Shown in pieces: positions 34,680-44,940 of a DNA stretch of 64,000 bases (its first letter is position 1; each line of letters starts with the position of its first letter). The stretch spans positions 1 through 64,000 of the forward strand of contig JANQQR010000008.1 of the NCBI GenBank assembly GCA_028289195.1. Direction: 5' to 3'. The notes below the pieces were generated by a model. The model saw only the letters and a program-made list of their open reading frames with translations, was not told the origin of the DNA and ran no database searches. Source of the stretch: Phycisphaerales bacterium (GTDB lineage: Bacteria > Planctomycetota > Phycisphaerae > Phycisphaerales > UBA1924). Both the position numbers and the translations under genes were made by a program.

Positions 34680-37600
34680 GCGTCGGCCTTGGCAGCGGGT
34701 GTCGCGGGGGTGCCGTTCGTCTCCGGGTGATAGTGGTGGGCGTGACGCTCCCACGGATCGAGGCCGATGTTCCAGAACTGTCGCACGTAGTGCTTTACGT
34801 CCGCGAACACCAGGATGAGACACGGCAGCGCGATGAGGATCAGGAAGGTCGCCGACATTAGGCCGAAGGTGATCGTGATCGCCATGGGGATCAGGAACCT
34901 CGCCTGGAAGCTCTGCTCCGCCAGCAGGGGGAGCAGGCCGAGAACTGTGGTAACGGTCGTGAGCAGGATCGGCCTGAATCGCTGGCGCCCGGCCTCGAGG
35001 AGCGCGTTGAAGATCGGCACGCCCGCCGCATGCTGCTCGTTGTAGAACTTCATGAACACGATCGAATCGTTCACCACCACACCCGTCAGCGCGATGAACC
35101 CGATCAGCGAGAGGAACGTCAGGTCGAACCCGAGCAGCATGTGCCCGATCACGACTCCGGAGATGGTGAAGGGGACCGCCGTCAGAATTATCAGGGGCTG
35201 CAGGTAGCTGCCGAAGAGCCACGCGAGGATCACGAAGTTCAGCCCGATCGCGGTGATGAGCCCGATCGGGAGCGTGCGGAACGAGTCGGACACGTCCTGC
35301 TGACGCCCGCGTTCGAGGATCGACACGCCGGGTGATGCCAGTTCGAGCGCTTCGAGCTCCGACTTCAATTCGCGCACGATGTCCTCGACACTCGTCCCGG
35401 GGTTGCGGGAGCGGTCGTAGTCGGCGGTGATGGTGACGGCACGCTGGCGGTCCAGGCGCTGCACGGAGGCGTAGCCCCGCCCGTCGGAGATCTTCGCGAC
35501 CTCACCGAGCGGAACGGGCACGCCGTCGGGCGAGAACACGTGGAGCGCCTCGATCGAGGCGAGCGAGCGCCGGGTCTCTGCGGGAAGAGTGACGCGGACG
35601 TCGACGTCCTCCTGATCCCCGGCGAATGTGTGCGATTCGAGCCCGAACACGGCCGCGCGCATCTGGCGTGCGAGCGATTCCGGCGTGAACCCGAGCGGCG
35701 CGGCCGAATCGAGCAACTCGATCCGCAGCTCGCGCTGGCCCTGCTCGGAATCATCCGCGATCTGGATCACGCCGTCGTACTCGGCGAGCAGCGCCCTGAC
35801 TTCGCGGACGACCGGCATAATCTGCGATTCACTATCCGATGCCACGGTCAGCGAGATGGGCGGACCCTCGGGGCCGCCGCCGATCTCTTCGATCCGCAGG
35901 CTCTTGATGCCTGTGATCGAACCCAACTCGGCGTAGATGCTCTGTATGACCTCGCCCGAGGGCTTGTCACGCAGTTCCACCGGCTTGAGCTCGAGGATGA
36001 CCTGGCCGACGTGCGCCTGCTGCGACGACGATTCCCCGTCGAGCGAGCCCGCCGAGCCGATGAGCGCCCAGGCCGCCTGCACCTCTTCCTGGCTCAGCGC
36101 CGCGTCCTCGATCTTGCGGATGACCTCATCGGTCCGCTCGATGGGCGTGCCGGTCGGCATGCGCAGCGACACGCTGACCGTCTCGCTGTCGGCGCTGTCG
36201 ATGAACACGAACGGGACACGCCCGCCCATCACGATCCCGGCGAAAAACGTCGAAACCGCGATCGCGCAGGCGAGCGTGATGTAGCGCTGGTGCATACAGG
36301 CGCGGGCCACCTTCACGTACGCCGGGATCAGCAACTGCTGGAAGAAGCGCTCACGCGCTGCATCGAACCGGAACTCCAGCCTCTGCAGCCAGTTGGCGTG
36401 GCCCGGTTCGTGGCGTTCGTCCAGATCGGCCAGCGAATGGGCCATGTGGTTCGGAAGGATGAACAGCACCTCGAGCAGCGAAACCGTCAGCGCGCACACC
36501 ACGACCGCCGGGAGCACACCGATCAGGTCTCCGATGCGACCCTCGATCAGCGCCAGCGGCATGAAGGCGACGATCGTGGTGAGGATCGTGCCGATCACCG
36601 GCCAGGCGACCTGGCGGCAGCCCTCGACAGCCGCGTCCTTGGGATTCATCCCGGCCTCGTGCTTCGCCGTGATGTTCTCGGCGATCACGATCCCGTCATC
36701 GACGAGGATGCCGATCACGACGATCAAGCCGAACATCGTCAGGAGATTCAGCGTGATGCCCACGAAGTGCATGAACGCCAGTGTGCCCAGCAGGGCGACG
36801 ACAACACCCAGCGACACCCAGAACGCCACCCGCGCATTCAAGAGAATCACGAGCGTGAAGAAGACCAGGATCCCGCCCCAGAACGCGTTGCGGCTCAGCA
36901 GATCGAGGCGGCCCACAATGAACCTCGCCAGGTCGGTTGTGGTCACCAGTTCGCCGGGTGGGGCCGCCGGCTTGGATTGCCCCAGCTCGTAGGCCACGAG
37001 GCGCCGGCTGACCGGCGTCCCGTCGTACCGAGGATCGAACTCTCTGATCGAGCGCGTGATCTTCTCCATGGTCGTGCGCTCGATGGGCTCGCCGCGGCGT
37101 CCCGCGACATAGGCCTTGACCATCTCCGCCATCTCGACGGCGTCGTCCTTGCCGACCTTGTAGACCGTCAGGCTCGCCGCGGGCTTGCCGTTGAGGCGCT
37201 GGAGCAGATCCACGTCCGCGAACGTGTCCCGGATCGTCGCGATGTCGCCGATTTTGAGGACCTGCCCGTTGGGCAACCCCTTGATCACGATGTTCCGGAT
37301 CTCGGCGACCTGCTCTTCCTTGCCGAGCGTGCGCACCGTGATGTTGTTCGTGTTGGAGCGAACGGACCCCGAGGGCAGCTCGACGAGCGCCTGACGCACG
37401 CGCTCGGAGATCGCCGGCAGGCTGAGCCCGTGTTCCAGCAGCGCCGATTCGGGGATCTCGACCCGGATCTCGTCCTTGCGCACGCCTCCGAGCACGACGT
37501 CGCCCATCCCGGGGAGCTTGCGCAGGTCGTCGCGCACCTCCTTGATCGCTTCCTTGAGGATCTCCTCGTCGGCATCCCCGAAAAGCGACACGTTGATCGC

Positions 37601-38005
37601 CGGGATGTTCGGCTCGAACTTGTCGACGACGATCTCGTCGACCTCGGGCGGAAGGTCCTGCAGCGCATCCACCTCGCGCTTCACGTCGGCGAGCGCCTGA
37701 TCAATCGGGAACCCGTCGACGTACTCGATCCTGACGGAGCAGAACCCTTCGCGCACGGATGTCTGGATCTCGTCGATGCCGTCGAGGTCCGCGACCTGGT
37801 CTTCGATCTTGATCGCCAGCGAGCTCTCGACCTCTTCCGGCGACGCCCCGGGATACGGAGCGTTGATCGTGATCTGGTTCGCCCTCACCTCCGGGAAGAA
37901 CTCGCGACGGAGTGTGATCCCGAAGATCAGGCCGGCCCCGATGATGACCCACATCGTCAGATTGGCGACAACGGGGGTGCGGACTCCGAACTCCGCGAGC
38001 TTCAC
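34676..38005 (-). CDS. RND efflux transporter permease (HAE1/AcrB type)
   Basis: Proton-driven inner-membrane pump subunit, 1,109 aa, with the usual two large periplasmic loops after helices 1 and 7. The N-terminal PYPGASPEEVESSLAIKIED, the FGLIVVIGILVDDGIVIAENI helix 4 segment with its proton-relay Asp pair, and ALTGVVVNDSIVFMKF in the second half are typical. About 50 extra residues precede helix 2 (near VAYELGQSKPAAPPG). GTG 38005 overlaps the adaptor's stop as GTGA, so the two are translationally coupled. No TolC-type outer-membrane gene is adjacent. Substrate unknown. Confidence 0.93.
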   Translation of the reverse strand: MKLAEFGVRTPVVANLTMWVIIGAGLIFGITLRREFFPEVRANQITINAPYPGASPEEVESSLAIKIEDQVADLDGIDEIQTSVREGFCSVRIEYVDGFPIDQALADVKREVDALQDLPPEVDEIVVDKFEPNIPAINVSLFGDADEEILKEAIKEVRDDLRKLPGMGDVVLGGVRKDEIRVEIPESALLEHGLSLPAISERVRQALVELPSGSVRSNTNNITVRTLGKEEQVAEIRNIVIKGLPNGQVLKIGDIATIRDTFADVDLLQRLNGKPAASLTVYKVGKDDAVEMAEMVKAYVAGRRGEPIERTTMEKITRSIREFDPRYDGTPVSRRLVAYELGQSKPAAPPGELVTTTDLARFIVGRLDLLSRNAFWGGILVFFTLVILLNARVAFWVSLGVVVALLGTLAFMHFVGITLNLLTMFGLIVVIGILVDDGIVIAENITAKHEAGMNPKDAAVEGCRQVAWPVIGTILTTIVAFMPLALIEGRIGDLIGVLPAVVVCALTVSLLEVLFILPNHMAHSLADLDERHEPGHANWLQRLEFRFDAARERFFQQLLIPAYVKVARACMHQRYITLACAIAVSTFFAGIVMGGRVPFVFIDSADSETVSVSLRMPTGTPIERTDEVIRKIEDAALSQEEVQAAWALIGSAGSLDGESSSQQAHVGQVILELKPVELRDKPSGEVIQSIYAELGSITGIKSLRIEEIGGGPEGPPISLTVASDSESQIMPVVREVRALLAEYDGVIQIADDSEQGQRELRIELLDSAAPLGFTPESLARQMRAAVFGLESHTFAGDQEDVDVRVTLPAETRRSLASIEALHVFSPDGVPVPLGEVAKISDGRGYASVQRLDRQRAVTITADYDRSRNPGTSVEDIVRELKSELEALELASPGVSILERGRQQDVSDSFRTLPIGLITAIGLNFVILAWLFGSYLQPLIILTAVPFTISGVVIGHMLLGFDLTFLSLIGFIALTGVVVNDSIVFMKFYNEQHAAGVPIFNALLEAGRQRFRPILLTTVTTVLGLLPLLAEQSFQARFLIPMAITITFGLMSATFLILIALPCLILVFADVKHYVRQFWNIGLDPWERHAHHYHPETNGTPATPAAKADA

Positions 38006-39378
38006 GGGGATCGCTCCCCGGACCCGCCGATCGGCGAGGCTTCGGCATCGCGTGCCGCGGCTCTCACCGCTCCGGAGCTCGCCTGAGGACGCACCGGAGA
38101 TCCGTGCCGAAGCTCGTCGAGATTCGAGGTGATCACCCGGTCGCCGACTTCCAGACCGGAGTCGATCGCCAGCCACTGTGTCTCATCGGGATCGAGTGTC
38201 TCGAAGCGTCCATCGATCGGAAACGCCACCACGACCGGCCGGGACCACGCGAGATCCCCGTCGCCGACCACCATGACCCGATCATCGATGACCGCCACTC
38301 TCGGCACGATGATCGCCTCGAGCGCTTCGCGTGCCGGGATGCCCGCCATCACGAATCGCCCCGGCTGCAGCAACCCGGCTCGGTCGGGCGAGCCCGGATC
38401 CTGCTCGAGTTCAGCGAACACGGTGACCGTGCGGGATGCCGGGTCTGCCTCGGGTGCAACCCGGGTCACAACCGCGAGCCAGGCACTCGATACGGCCCCC
38501 TCGGATCGGAGCGTCACCTCCGCGCCGATTCCGACCGATCCCGCGGCCGAGACCGGGATCTGCAGCGGGATCTCCATGCGCGACAGATCAGTAACCCGCG
38601 CGATCGGAGAACCCGGAGAGACCCGCTCACCCTCGCGGACGTACACGTCCTGCACCGTGCCGCTGATGGGACTGACGATCGCGGTGCGTTCGACGTCGAT
38701 CTCGGCGAGTTCGAGGTTCGCTTGTTCCACGCCGATCTGGGCGTCAAGGCGGGCCCGGCGGGCGGGGATGAGCCCCAGCGCCTGCTCGAGGTCCTGCTCG
38801 TTCCGCTCCGCGCCGGTGATCTGGCGGCGCAGGCGGTCGATCTCGATGCGCGACGCGCTGCGTGCCCGCTCGGCTTCCTGGAGGAGCTCCAGCTCGTCGT
38901 ACAGCAGGCGGGTGTTCTCTTTCGCGAGTCTCAGATTTTCGGTGAGGGTCCGCTCCTCGACCGACAGCCCCGACCTCTCGGCTTCGAACGCCGCGATCGA
39001 GTCCCGGGCGCGTTGTGCCTGAGCCAGGAACGGCCGGCCGTCGAGCTCCACGAGCACATCGCCGGCCTGCACACTCGCTCCCGCTTCGATCCCGACGGGC
39101 CGGCGGACGACCCGCGCCGCGACCTCCGCCGCGACGTCGGCTTCGTTCAGCGGCCTCGCGGCTCCGAACGCCGACCACGTCCGCGTGACGGCCGCGGGGC
39201 TCACCGTGATGGTGCGGACCGTCTTGGCGAGTTCGAGCTGCTCGACGAGCGGGGGCTTTGGCTTGGTGTTGACCAGGAATTGATACGACCCGATCCCGAA
39301 TCCCAGAATCACGACCCCGACCGAGGCCCGGATGAACAGGTTCAAGCCTCGAGATGTGCCACGCCGCCTCCCGGCCAC
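38002..39378 (-). CDS. RND efflux periplasmic adaptor subunit
   Basis: Membrane-fusion protein for the permease downstream. The protein is 458 aa with an N-terminal membrane anchor (residues about 14-34, FIRASVGVVILGFGIGSYQF), barrel-sandwich halves at VGIEAGASVQAGDVLVELDG and AIVSPISGTVQDVYVREGE, a long coiled coil between them (about 125-235) and a beta-barrel plus membrane-proximal domain. GTG 39378 is preceded by AAGG and AGGA, which decides the start. The tail of about 40 residues is low complexity. Confidence 0.92.
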   Translation of the reverse strand: MAGRRRGTSRGLNLFIRASVGVVILGFGIGSYQFLVNTKPKPPLVEQLELAKTVRTITVSPAAVTRTWSAFGAARPLNEADVAAEVAARVVRRPVGIEAGASVQAGDVLVELDGRPFLAQAQRARDSIAAFEAERSGLSVEERTLTENLRLAKENTRLLYDELELLQEAERARSASRIEIDRLRRQITGAERNEQDLEQALGLIPARRARLDAQIGVEQANLELAEIDVERTAIVSPISGTVQDVYVREGERVSPGSPIARVTDLSRMEIPLQIPVSAAGSVGIGAEVTLRSEGAVSSAWLAVVTRVAPEADPASRTVTVFAELEQDPGSPDRAGLLQPGRFVMAGIPAREALEAIIVPRVAVIDDRVMVVGDGDLAWSRPVVVAFPIDGRFETLDPDETQWLAIDSGLEVGDRVITSNLDELRHGSPVRPQASSGAVRAAARDAEASPIGGSGERSP

Positions 39379-39569
39379 AGGTCCTACCTTTCAGAGCGAT
39401 GCGGATGCCCTGCGTCCGCATCGGAGCCGGGGCAGGGCCGGATCGAAGTATAGGGGGCGAGTTCGAAGATCCCGGAACTCCGATTCGCGCGATCCACGTC
39501 TTTGGTCGGCTCCCGGGAACACCGGTTCACGCCAATGCGAGGAGAGCCCCTCGGTGCGGGGGGATTCCA

Positions 39570-41258
39570 CTACCCGGCGACTGGCTCCTCGAGGGTGAGC
39601 GGGATCGTCGTCGGGGCGCCGGGGCCGACAGGCAGGTCCAGCGCGAAGACCCAGAGATAGAAGAACACGATCCACGCAGTCAGGAAGATCAGGCAGTAGG
39701 GGAGCATGGTCGCGATCAGTGTGCCGATGCCTAGTTTTCTGTCGAACCGGGCTCCGAACGCCAGGATGAGCCCGAAGTAGCTCATCATGGGAGTCACGGT
39801 GTTGGTCGTGGAGTCGCCGATGCGATAGGCCGCCTGGATGACCTCCGGGCTATACCCGATCGACATCAGCATCGGCACGAAGATCGGTGCCGTCACCGCC
39901 CACTGGGCGCTGGCGGACCCGAGCATGAGGTTCACGAAGCAGCACATCAGGATGAAGGGCAGGAAGACCAGCGGGTTGTCGAGGTTGAGCGCCCTGAGCA
40001 GGTCGGCCCCGACGACGGCGAGGATCGATCCCAGGTTCGTGTGGTTGAAGAACGCCACGAACTGCGCCGCGAAGAACACAAGCACGATGTAGAGCCCCAT
40101 CGTGCTCATCGCGTGGGCCATTGAGTCGATGATGTCGCGATCGTTCTTCATCGTCCCCACGGCCCGCCCGTAGACGAACCCCGGGATCACGAAGAACACG
40201 AAGATCATCGCGACCACCCCCCGCAGGAACGGCGACGGCATCAGGCCGCCCGTATCCGGATTACGCAGGACCCCGTAGCCGGGCAGGCTCTGCAGCGGGA
40301 GGAAACTCGGGCCGGCGACGTACACGAACAGCAGGGCCACGAGCAGAGACGCGAGCCCGGCCCGCTTGAGGCCTCGCTTCTCTTCGGGCTTCAGCTTCTC
40401 GAGCGAGGGGTTCTTCTCCAGCGTTTCGTCGGCGTTCGAATCGTCGTACTTGCCCAGCCGGGGCTCGACGATCTTCAGGCTCACCCACGACCCCATGACC
40501 GTGATGAGGAACGTCGAGGCAATCATGAAGTACCAGTTCACCGCGGCGTGGACTTCGTAGTCCTGCGCTCCGGGGACGGGCGCCATCCGGGCGGCTTCCT
40601 GGGTGATGCCTGCCAACAGCGGGTCGACGGTCCCGATCAGCAGATTGGCCGAGTAGCCCCCGGAGACGCCGGCGTAGGCCGCCGCGAGTCCGGCAAGGGG
40701 GTGACGCCCCAGCGCGTGGTAGATCACCGCCGCGAGCGGGATCAGCACCACGTAGCCCATCTCGCTGGCCGTGTTGGAGATGACACCCGCGAAGACGATC
40801 ACCATAGTGACGAGGTTCTTCGGTGCCGCGAGCACCATGCCGCGGATGAGCGCGCTCAGCAGGCCCGACCGCTCCGCTACGCCCACGCCGAGCAGGGCGA
40901 CGAGCACCGTCCCGAGGGGGCGGAAGTCCGTGAAGTTCGTCACAAGGCTCTGCACGATCCAGCGGATGCCGTCGCCCGAGGCGAGGCTCACGACGCGGAT
41001 CATCCCGTCGTCGGCCCGCCCCCGTGCACCCTCGGGACGCGGGTCCTCGACTGCAAGCCCGGCGAGATCGGCGATCCCGCTGGCGACAACAACTCCCACC
41101 GCGAACAGGAAGAAGAGCGTCACCGGGTGAGGCAGGCAGTTGCCCAGCCATTCGACGGTCGCCAGGAACTTGGCGAACCACCCGCTCGGGACCGAGTCGT
41201 CCGCTTCGGCCTTCCTGATCGCTTGGCGTTCTTCCGGTGGCAGTGGCTGCTCGGTCAT
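39570..41258 (-). CDS. AbgT-family transporter
   Basis: Integral membrane transporter of the AbgT family (p-aminobenzoyl-glutamate or sulfonamide export in characterised members), 562 aa with about 11-13 helices. Recognisable family stretches are NCLPHPVTLFFLFAVGVVVA, VFAGVISNTASEMGYVVLIP, GVSGGYSANLLIGTVDPLLA and RIGDSTTNTVTPMMSYFGLI. ATG 41258 begins MTEQPLP; upstream codons give a non-family extension. It is a single gene, facing away from the EamA gene. Substrate not predictable. Confidence 0.92.
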   Translation of the reverse strand: MTEQPLPPEERQAIRKAEADDSVPSGWFAKFLATVEWLGNCLPHPVTLFFLFAVGVVVASGIADLAGLAVEDPRPEGARGRADDGMIRVVSLASGDGIRWIVQSLVTNFTDFRPLGTVLVALLGVGVAERSGLLSALIRGMVLAAPKNLVTMVIVFAGVISNTASEMGYVVLIPLAAVIYHALGRHPLAGLAAAYAGVSGGYSANLLIGTVDPLLAGITQEAARMAPVPGAQDYEVHAAVNWYFMIASTFLITVMGSWVSLKIVEPRLGKYDDSNADETLEKNPSLEKLKPEEKRGLKRAGLASLLVALLFVYVAGPSFLPLQSLPGYGVLRNPDTGGLMPSPFLRGVVAMIFVFFVIPGFVYGRAVGTMKNDRDIIDSMAHAMSTMGLYIVLVFFAAQFVAFFNHTNLGSILAVVGADLLRALNLDNPLVFLPFILMCCFVNLMLGSASAQWAVTAPIFVPMLMSIGYSPEVIQAAYRIGDSTTNTVTPMMSYFGLILAFGARFDRKLGIGTLIATMLPYCLIFLTAWIVFFYLWVFALDLPVGPGAPTTIPLTLEEPVAG

Positions 41259-41311
41259 GGGCGACAGGATACGCTCTGGCCTCGGAGCGCACCGGGGGCC
41301 CTGGCGACGCA

Positions 41312-42358
41312 TTGAACCTCGAAACCGGCCATCTCATCGGGCCCGCCGCGGGCCTGGCGACGTCGTTCCTCTGGGTGCTGACCTCGCTGTTCTTCACGGC
41401 CGGCGGCAAGCGGATCGGCTCGACCAAGGTCAACACCTTCCGCCTAATGGTGGCGGTGCCCCTTCACGCGACCACGTTTTCGATCGCGGCCTCGGCGGCG
41501 GGAGCGCCCGCGATCTTCCCGCAGATCACCAACCTCCAACTCCTGTACCTGGCGCTCTCGGGGTTCATCGGGCTCACGGTCTGCGACCAGGCGTTGTTCA
41601 CAGCGTTCATCGACATCGGCCCGCGCCGAGCGCTGCTCATCATGACCACCTCACCGCTCTTCGCGACCCTGTTCGGCGTGGTCGGGCTGGGAGAGCCCCT
41701 CCTCCCGATCGAGATCGTGGGCATCGCGGTCACGGTGGGGGGAGTCGCCTGGGTCGTGAGCGAGCGGGCGGCGAAGCAGGGTGGCAACGAGCAGGACCAC
41801 GGGGAGCACTTCAAACGCGGCGTGATCCTCGCGTTCGTCGCGGCCGCGAGCCAGGCCGCGGGGACGATGCTCAGCAAGCTCGGGATGAGCGCCGAGTCGG
41901 GCGCCGGAGCGGTGCAGCTCGACCCGCAATCGGCAACGTACGTGCGCATGATCTTCGGCCTCATCGGGATGGCGCCGCTGGTCCTCGCCTACGCGATGCG
42001 CCGCGGGAGCGAGACGCACCGCAAGGCCAAGGCGAGGCGCCGGGGCAGCGCCGCGGGTGGGTACGCGTTCACCGTTGCCGGCGCCATCGTCGGGCCGTTC
42101 CTCGGGGTCTGGATGTCCCTGGTTGCCATCAGCGAAACGCCGAGCCTCGGAGTCGCCCAGACGCTGATCAGCCTGTCACCGATCATGATCCTCCCGTTCG
42201 CCGTGTGGATCCATAAGGAGCGCCTGAGCACCCGGGCGGTGATCGGGGCCGTGATCGCTCTGGCGGGAACGGCTCTGCTGGCGCTCTTCGCCGGCAATGG
42301 CGACGGTGGGGGGCCGGCGACTGAATCGCAGCCAGGAATCGCATCGCCGGCTGACTGA
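41312..42358 (+). CDS. EamA/DMT-family membrane transporter
   Basis: A ten-helix drug/metabolite-type exporter of about 348 aa with two EamA repeats, the first opening GPAAGLATSFLWVLTSLFF and the second VILAFVAAASQAAGTMLSK. SLGVAQTLISLSPIMILPFA and GAVIALAGTALLALFAG are typical of repeat 2. The start is uncertain: I use TTG 41312, directly before the first helix; GTG 41237 would add 25 residues and overlap the AbgT start region. A charged loop near 235-250 (ETHRKAKARRRG) separates helices. Substrate unknown. Confidence 0.82.
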   Translation: MNLETGHLIGPAAGLATSFLWVLTSLFFTAGGKRIGSTKVNTFRLMVAVPLHATTFSIAASAAGAPAIFPQITNLQLLYLALSGFIGLTVCDQALFTAFIDIGPRRALLIMTTSPLFATLFGVVGLGEPLLPIEIVGIAVTVGGVAWVVSERAAKQGGNEQDHGEHFKRGVILAFVAAASQAAGTMLSKLGMSAESGAGAVQLDPQSATYVRMIFGLIGMAPLVLAYAMRRGSETHRKAKARRRGSAAGGYAFTVAGAIVGPFLGVWMSLVAISETPSLGVAQTLISLSPIMILPFAVWIHKERLSTRAVIGAVIALAGTALLALFAGNGDGGGPATESQPGIASPAD

Positions 42359-42413
42359 GCGGTACCATGCTTCGGGAATCAACCTTTCTTTCTCACTGCG
42401 CAAGGAGCAGTCG

Positions 42414-44852
42414 ATGAACCTGCGTCGTTCGAGCATCCGCGTTTCCGTGGCCCTCCTCACACTCGAGGCCGCCGGCCCCGCATACGCTGGGGAGGCGTAC
42501 CGCGATCCGCCCGCCAACATCGCCAAGATCCTCGACGCTCCCTCGACGCCGTTCTCGAGCGTCAGCCCAGACAAGGCGACGATGCTCCTGCTCGAGCGCA
42601 GCAGCATGCCGTCGATCGCCGACATGGCACGCCCGATGCTCCGCCTCGCCGGCCGGCGCATCGACCCGGCCACGAGCGGGTCGCACGGGCCGCGTTGGGT
42701 GCAGGGAATCTCGGTGGTGCGACTGTTCGACGGCCGGACCATCGACCTCGACCTGCCCGAGGGCGGCTCACCGAGCTTCCCGCAATGGAGCGCCGACGGC
42801 GGGCAGTTTGCGTTCACGCTCACCTTCAGCGACGGCATTGAACTCTGGCTCGGCGACGCGACGGACGGCAGCGCCCGCCGACTGACCGATCGCAGCGTCA
42901 ACGGCATGGGGCCGAGCCCCGTGTGGATGCCCGACATGCGCTCGATCCTCGTCGCAATGATCCCCGAGGGTCGCGGGGATGCGCCGACGAAGTCGGTCGT
43001 TCCCAGCGGACCGGTCATCCAGGAGAACCTCGGCGGCAAGCCAGCGCCGGTCCGCACCTACCAGGACCTCCTCTCGGATCCGCATGATGAAGCGCTCTTC
43101 GAGCACTTCTTCACCTCGCAGATGACGCTCGTCGATGCAGGCTCCGGCGCCGCGCGTGCGATCGGGACGCCGGGCATCTTTGTCGAAGCCGATCCCGCGC
43201 CGACCGGCGAGTACATCCTCGTCGAGCGCATCCGCGCACCGTATTCCTACCTCGTGCCGGTCTGGCGCTTCGGGCTCGATGTGGAGATCTGGAACCCGTC
43301 CGGCGACGTCGTCACAACGCTGGCCGAACTGCCGCTCGCCGAGCGCGTGCCAATCCAGGGCGTGATCACCGGGCCGCGCGGGCACTCGTGGCGCGACACC
43401 GAGGGCACCGCCGAGATCCACTGGGTCGAGGCGCTCGACGGGGGCGACCCGAATACCGAAGCCGAGTTCCGCGACCGAGTCATGGCGCTCGAGGCGCCGT
43501 TCGACGACAATCCGACCGAGATCGCTCAACTGGAAGACCGCTTCGCGGGGATGCAGTTCTTCGAGCGATCCTCGATGGCGATCGTCAGCGAGTACGACCG
43601 CGACGAGCGCTGGGTCCGCACGTGGCTCTTCGCCCTCGGCGACGACTCCGTGGAGCCGCGAGTGATGATCGACCGGAGCATCCAGGACCGGTACGCCGAT
43701 CCGGGCGATCCGATCACCACGATGAACAGCGCCGGGCGGGAGGTCATCCTGCTCGAAGACGGACACGCGTTCATGGAAGGCCGGGGCGCTTCGCCCGAGG
43801 GTGATCGCCCCTTCATCGACCGCTGGAGCCTTGACACCCTCGCCGCTGAACGCCTGTGGCGAGCCGAGGGCGAGTGCTTCGAGCAGGTCATCGACATCGC
43901 CTCGCGCGACGCCTCGACGATCGTCACACGCTACGAGACGCCGACCACCCCGCCGAACTTCTACAAGACGACTCTCGCCTCGGGCGATCGGGCCGCGCTG
44001 ACGCAGTTCGAGCACCCGGCGCCCGAACTGCTCGGGATCAAGAAGGAACTCGTGAAGTACGAGCGTGCCGACGGCGTCGAGCTCAGCGCCACTATGTACC
44101 TGCCCGCCGGGTACGACGGGCGCGAGCGCCTCCCGCTGGTCGTCTGGGCGTACCCGCGCGAATTCAACAGCGCCCGCACCGCGAGCCAGGTCTCCGGCTC
44201 GCCGCACCGGTTCACGATGATGGGCGGCGCCTCGCAGCTGTTCTTCCTGCTCCAGGGCTACGCGGTCATGAACGGAGCGACCATGCCGGTCGTCGGGCCC
44301 GACCCCGAGACGGTGAACGACACCTTCATCGATCAGCTGGTCATGAGCGCCGACGCCGCGATCGCCAAGGCGGTCGAGATGGGCGTCGCCGACCCCGAGC
44401 GCGTCGGGGTGGGGGGCCACAGCTACGGCGCGTTCATGACGGCCAACCTGCTGGCCCACTCCGATCTGTTCCGCGCGGGGATCGCCCGGTCGGGGGCCTA
44501 CAACCGCACGCTGACGCCGTTCGGATTCCAGGCCGAGCGTCGCCCGCTGTGGCAGGCAAAGGACGTGTACTTCGAGATCTCGCCGTTCATGCACGCCAAC
44601 AAGATCAACGAGCCCATGCTCATGATCCACGGCCAGGAAGACAACAACTCGGGGACCTTCCCGATGCAGTCCGAGCGCATGTACCACGCGGTGAAGGGCC
44701 ACGGCGGCATCACCCGTCTCGTCATGCTCCCGAACGAGAGCCACGGCTACCGGGCCCGTGAATCGGCCGGGCACGTGCTCGCCGAGATGCTCGAGTGGTT
44801 CGATCGTTATGTGAAATACGCCGAGCCCAGATCCGAAGAAAGACTGGACTGA
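42414..44852 (+). CDS. Secreted S9 family peptidase, glutamyl-endopeptidase-like
   Basis: An 812-aa exported serine peptidase. Signal peptide at 1-23 (VSVALLTLEAAGPAYA). The N-terminal half is a beta-propeller starting DAPSTPFSSVSPDKATMLLL and ERSSMPSIADMARPMLRLAG, which matches the S9D glutamyl endopeptidase type. The alpha/beta-hydrolase domain carries the nucleophile in GGHSYGAFMTANL, the acid in IHGQEDNNSGTFP and the His in NESHGYRARES. ATG 42414 has AAGGAG 6 nt upstream. It is monocistronic. A role in turnover of periplasmic peptides is inferred. Confidence 0.9.
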   Translation: MNLRRSSIRVSVALLTLEAAGPAYAGEAYRDPPANIAKILDAPSTPFSSVSPDKATMLLLERSSMPSIADMARPMLRLAGRRIDPATSGSHGPRWVQGISVVRLFDGRTIDLDLPEGGSPSFPQWSADGGQFAFTLTFSDGIELWLGDATDGSARRLTDRSVNGMGPSPVWMPDMRSILVAMIPEGRGDAPTKSVVPSGPVIQENLGGKPAPVRTYQDLLSDPHDEALFEHFFTSQMTLVDAGSGAARAIGTPGIFVEADPAPTGEYILVERIRAPYSYLVPVWRFGLDVEIWNPSGDVVTTLAELPLAERVPIQGVITGPRGHSWRDTEGTAEIHWVEALDGGDPNTEAEFRDRVMALEAPFDDNPTEIAQLEDRFAGMQFFERSSMAIVSEYDRDERWVRTWLFALGDDSVEPRVMIDRSIQDRYADPGDPITTMNSAGREVILLEDGHAFMEGRGASPEGDRPFIDRWSLDTLAAERLWRAEGECFEQVIDIASRDASTIVTRYETPTTPPNFYKTTLASGDRAALTQFEHPAPELLGIKKELVKYERADGVELSATMYLPAGYDGRERLPLVVWAYPREFNSARTASQVSGSPHRFTMMGGASQLFFLLQGYAVMNGATMPVVGPDPETVNDTFIDQLVMSADAAIAKAVEMGVADPERVGVGGHSYGAFMTANLLAHSDLFRAGIARSGAYNRTLTPFGFQAERRPLWQAKDVYFEISPFMHANKINEPMLMIHGQEDNNSGTFPMQSERMYHAVKGHGGITRLVMLPNESHGYRARESAGHVLAEMLEWFDRYVKYAEPRSEERLD

Positions 44853-44940
44853 TCCCCGAGCCGGGGTCGAAGTCTTCTGAGGGCCCGCAATGGGGTGGGC
44901 CCGCACGGGGTGTGCGGCTCACATCAAAGGAGGTCTGCGC

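Noticed and set aside
35540-38086. Open frame of 848 codons on the plus strand
   Set aside because: Antisense to the RND permease; no recognisable motif and biased composition typical of a shadow.
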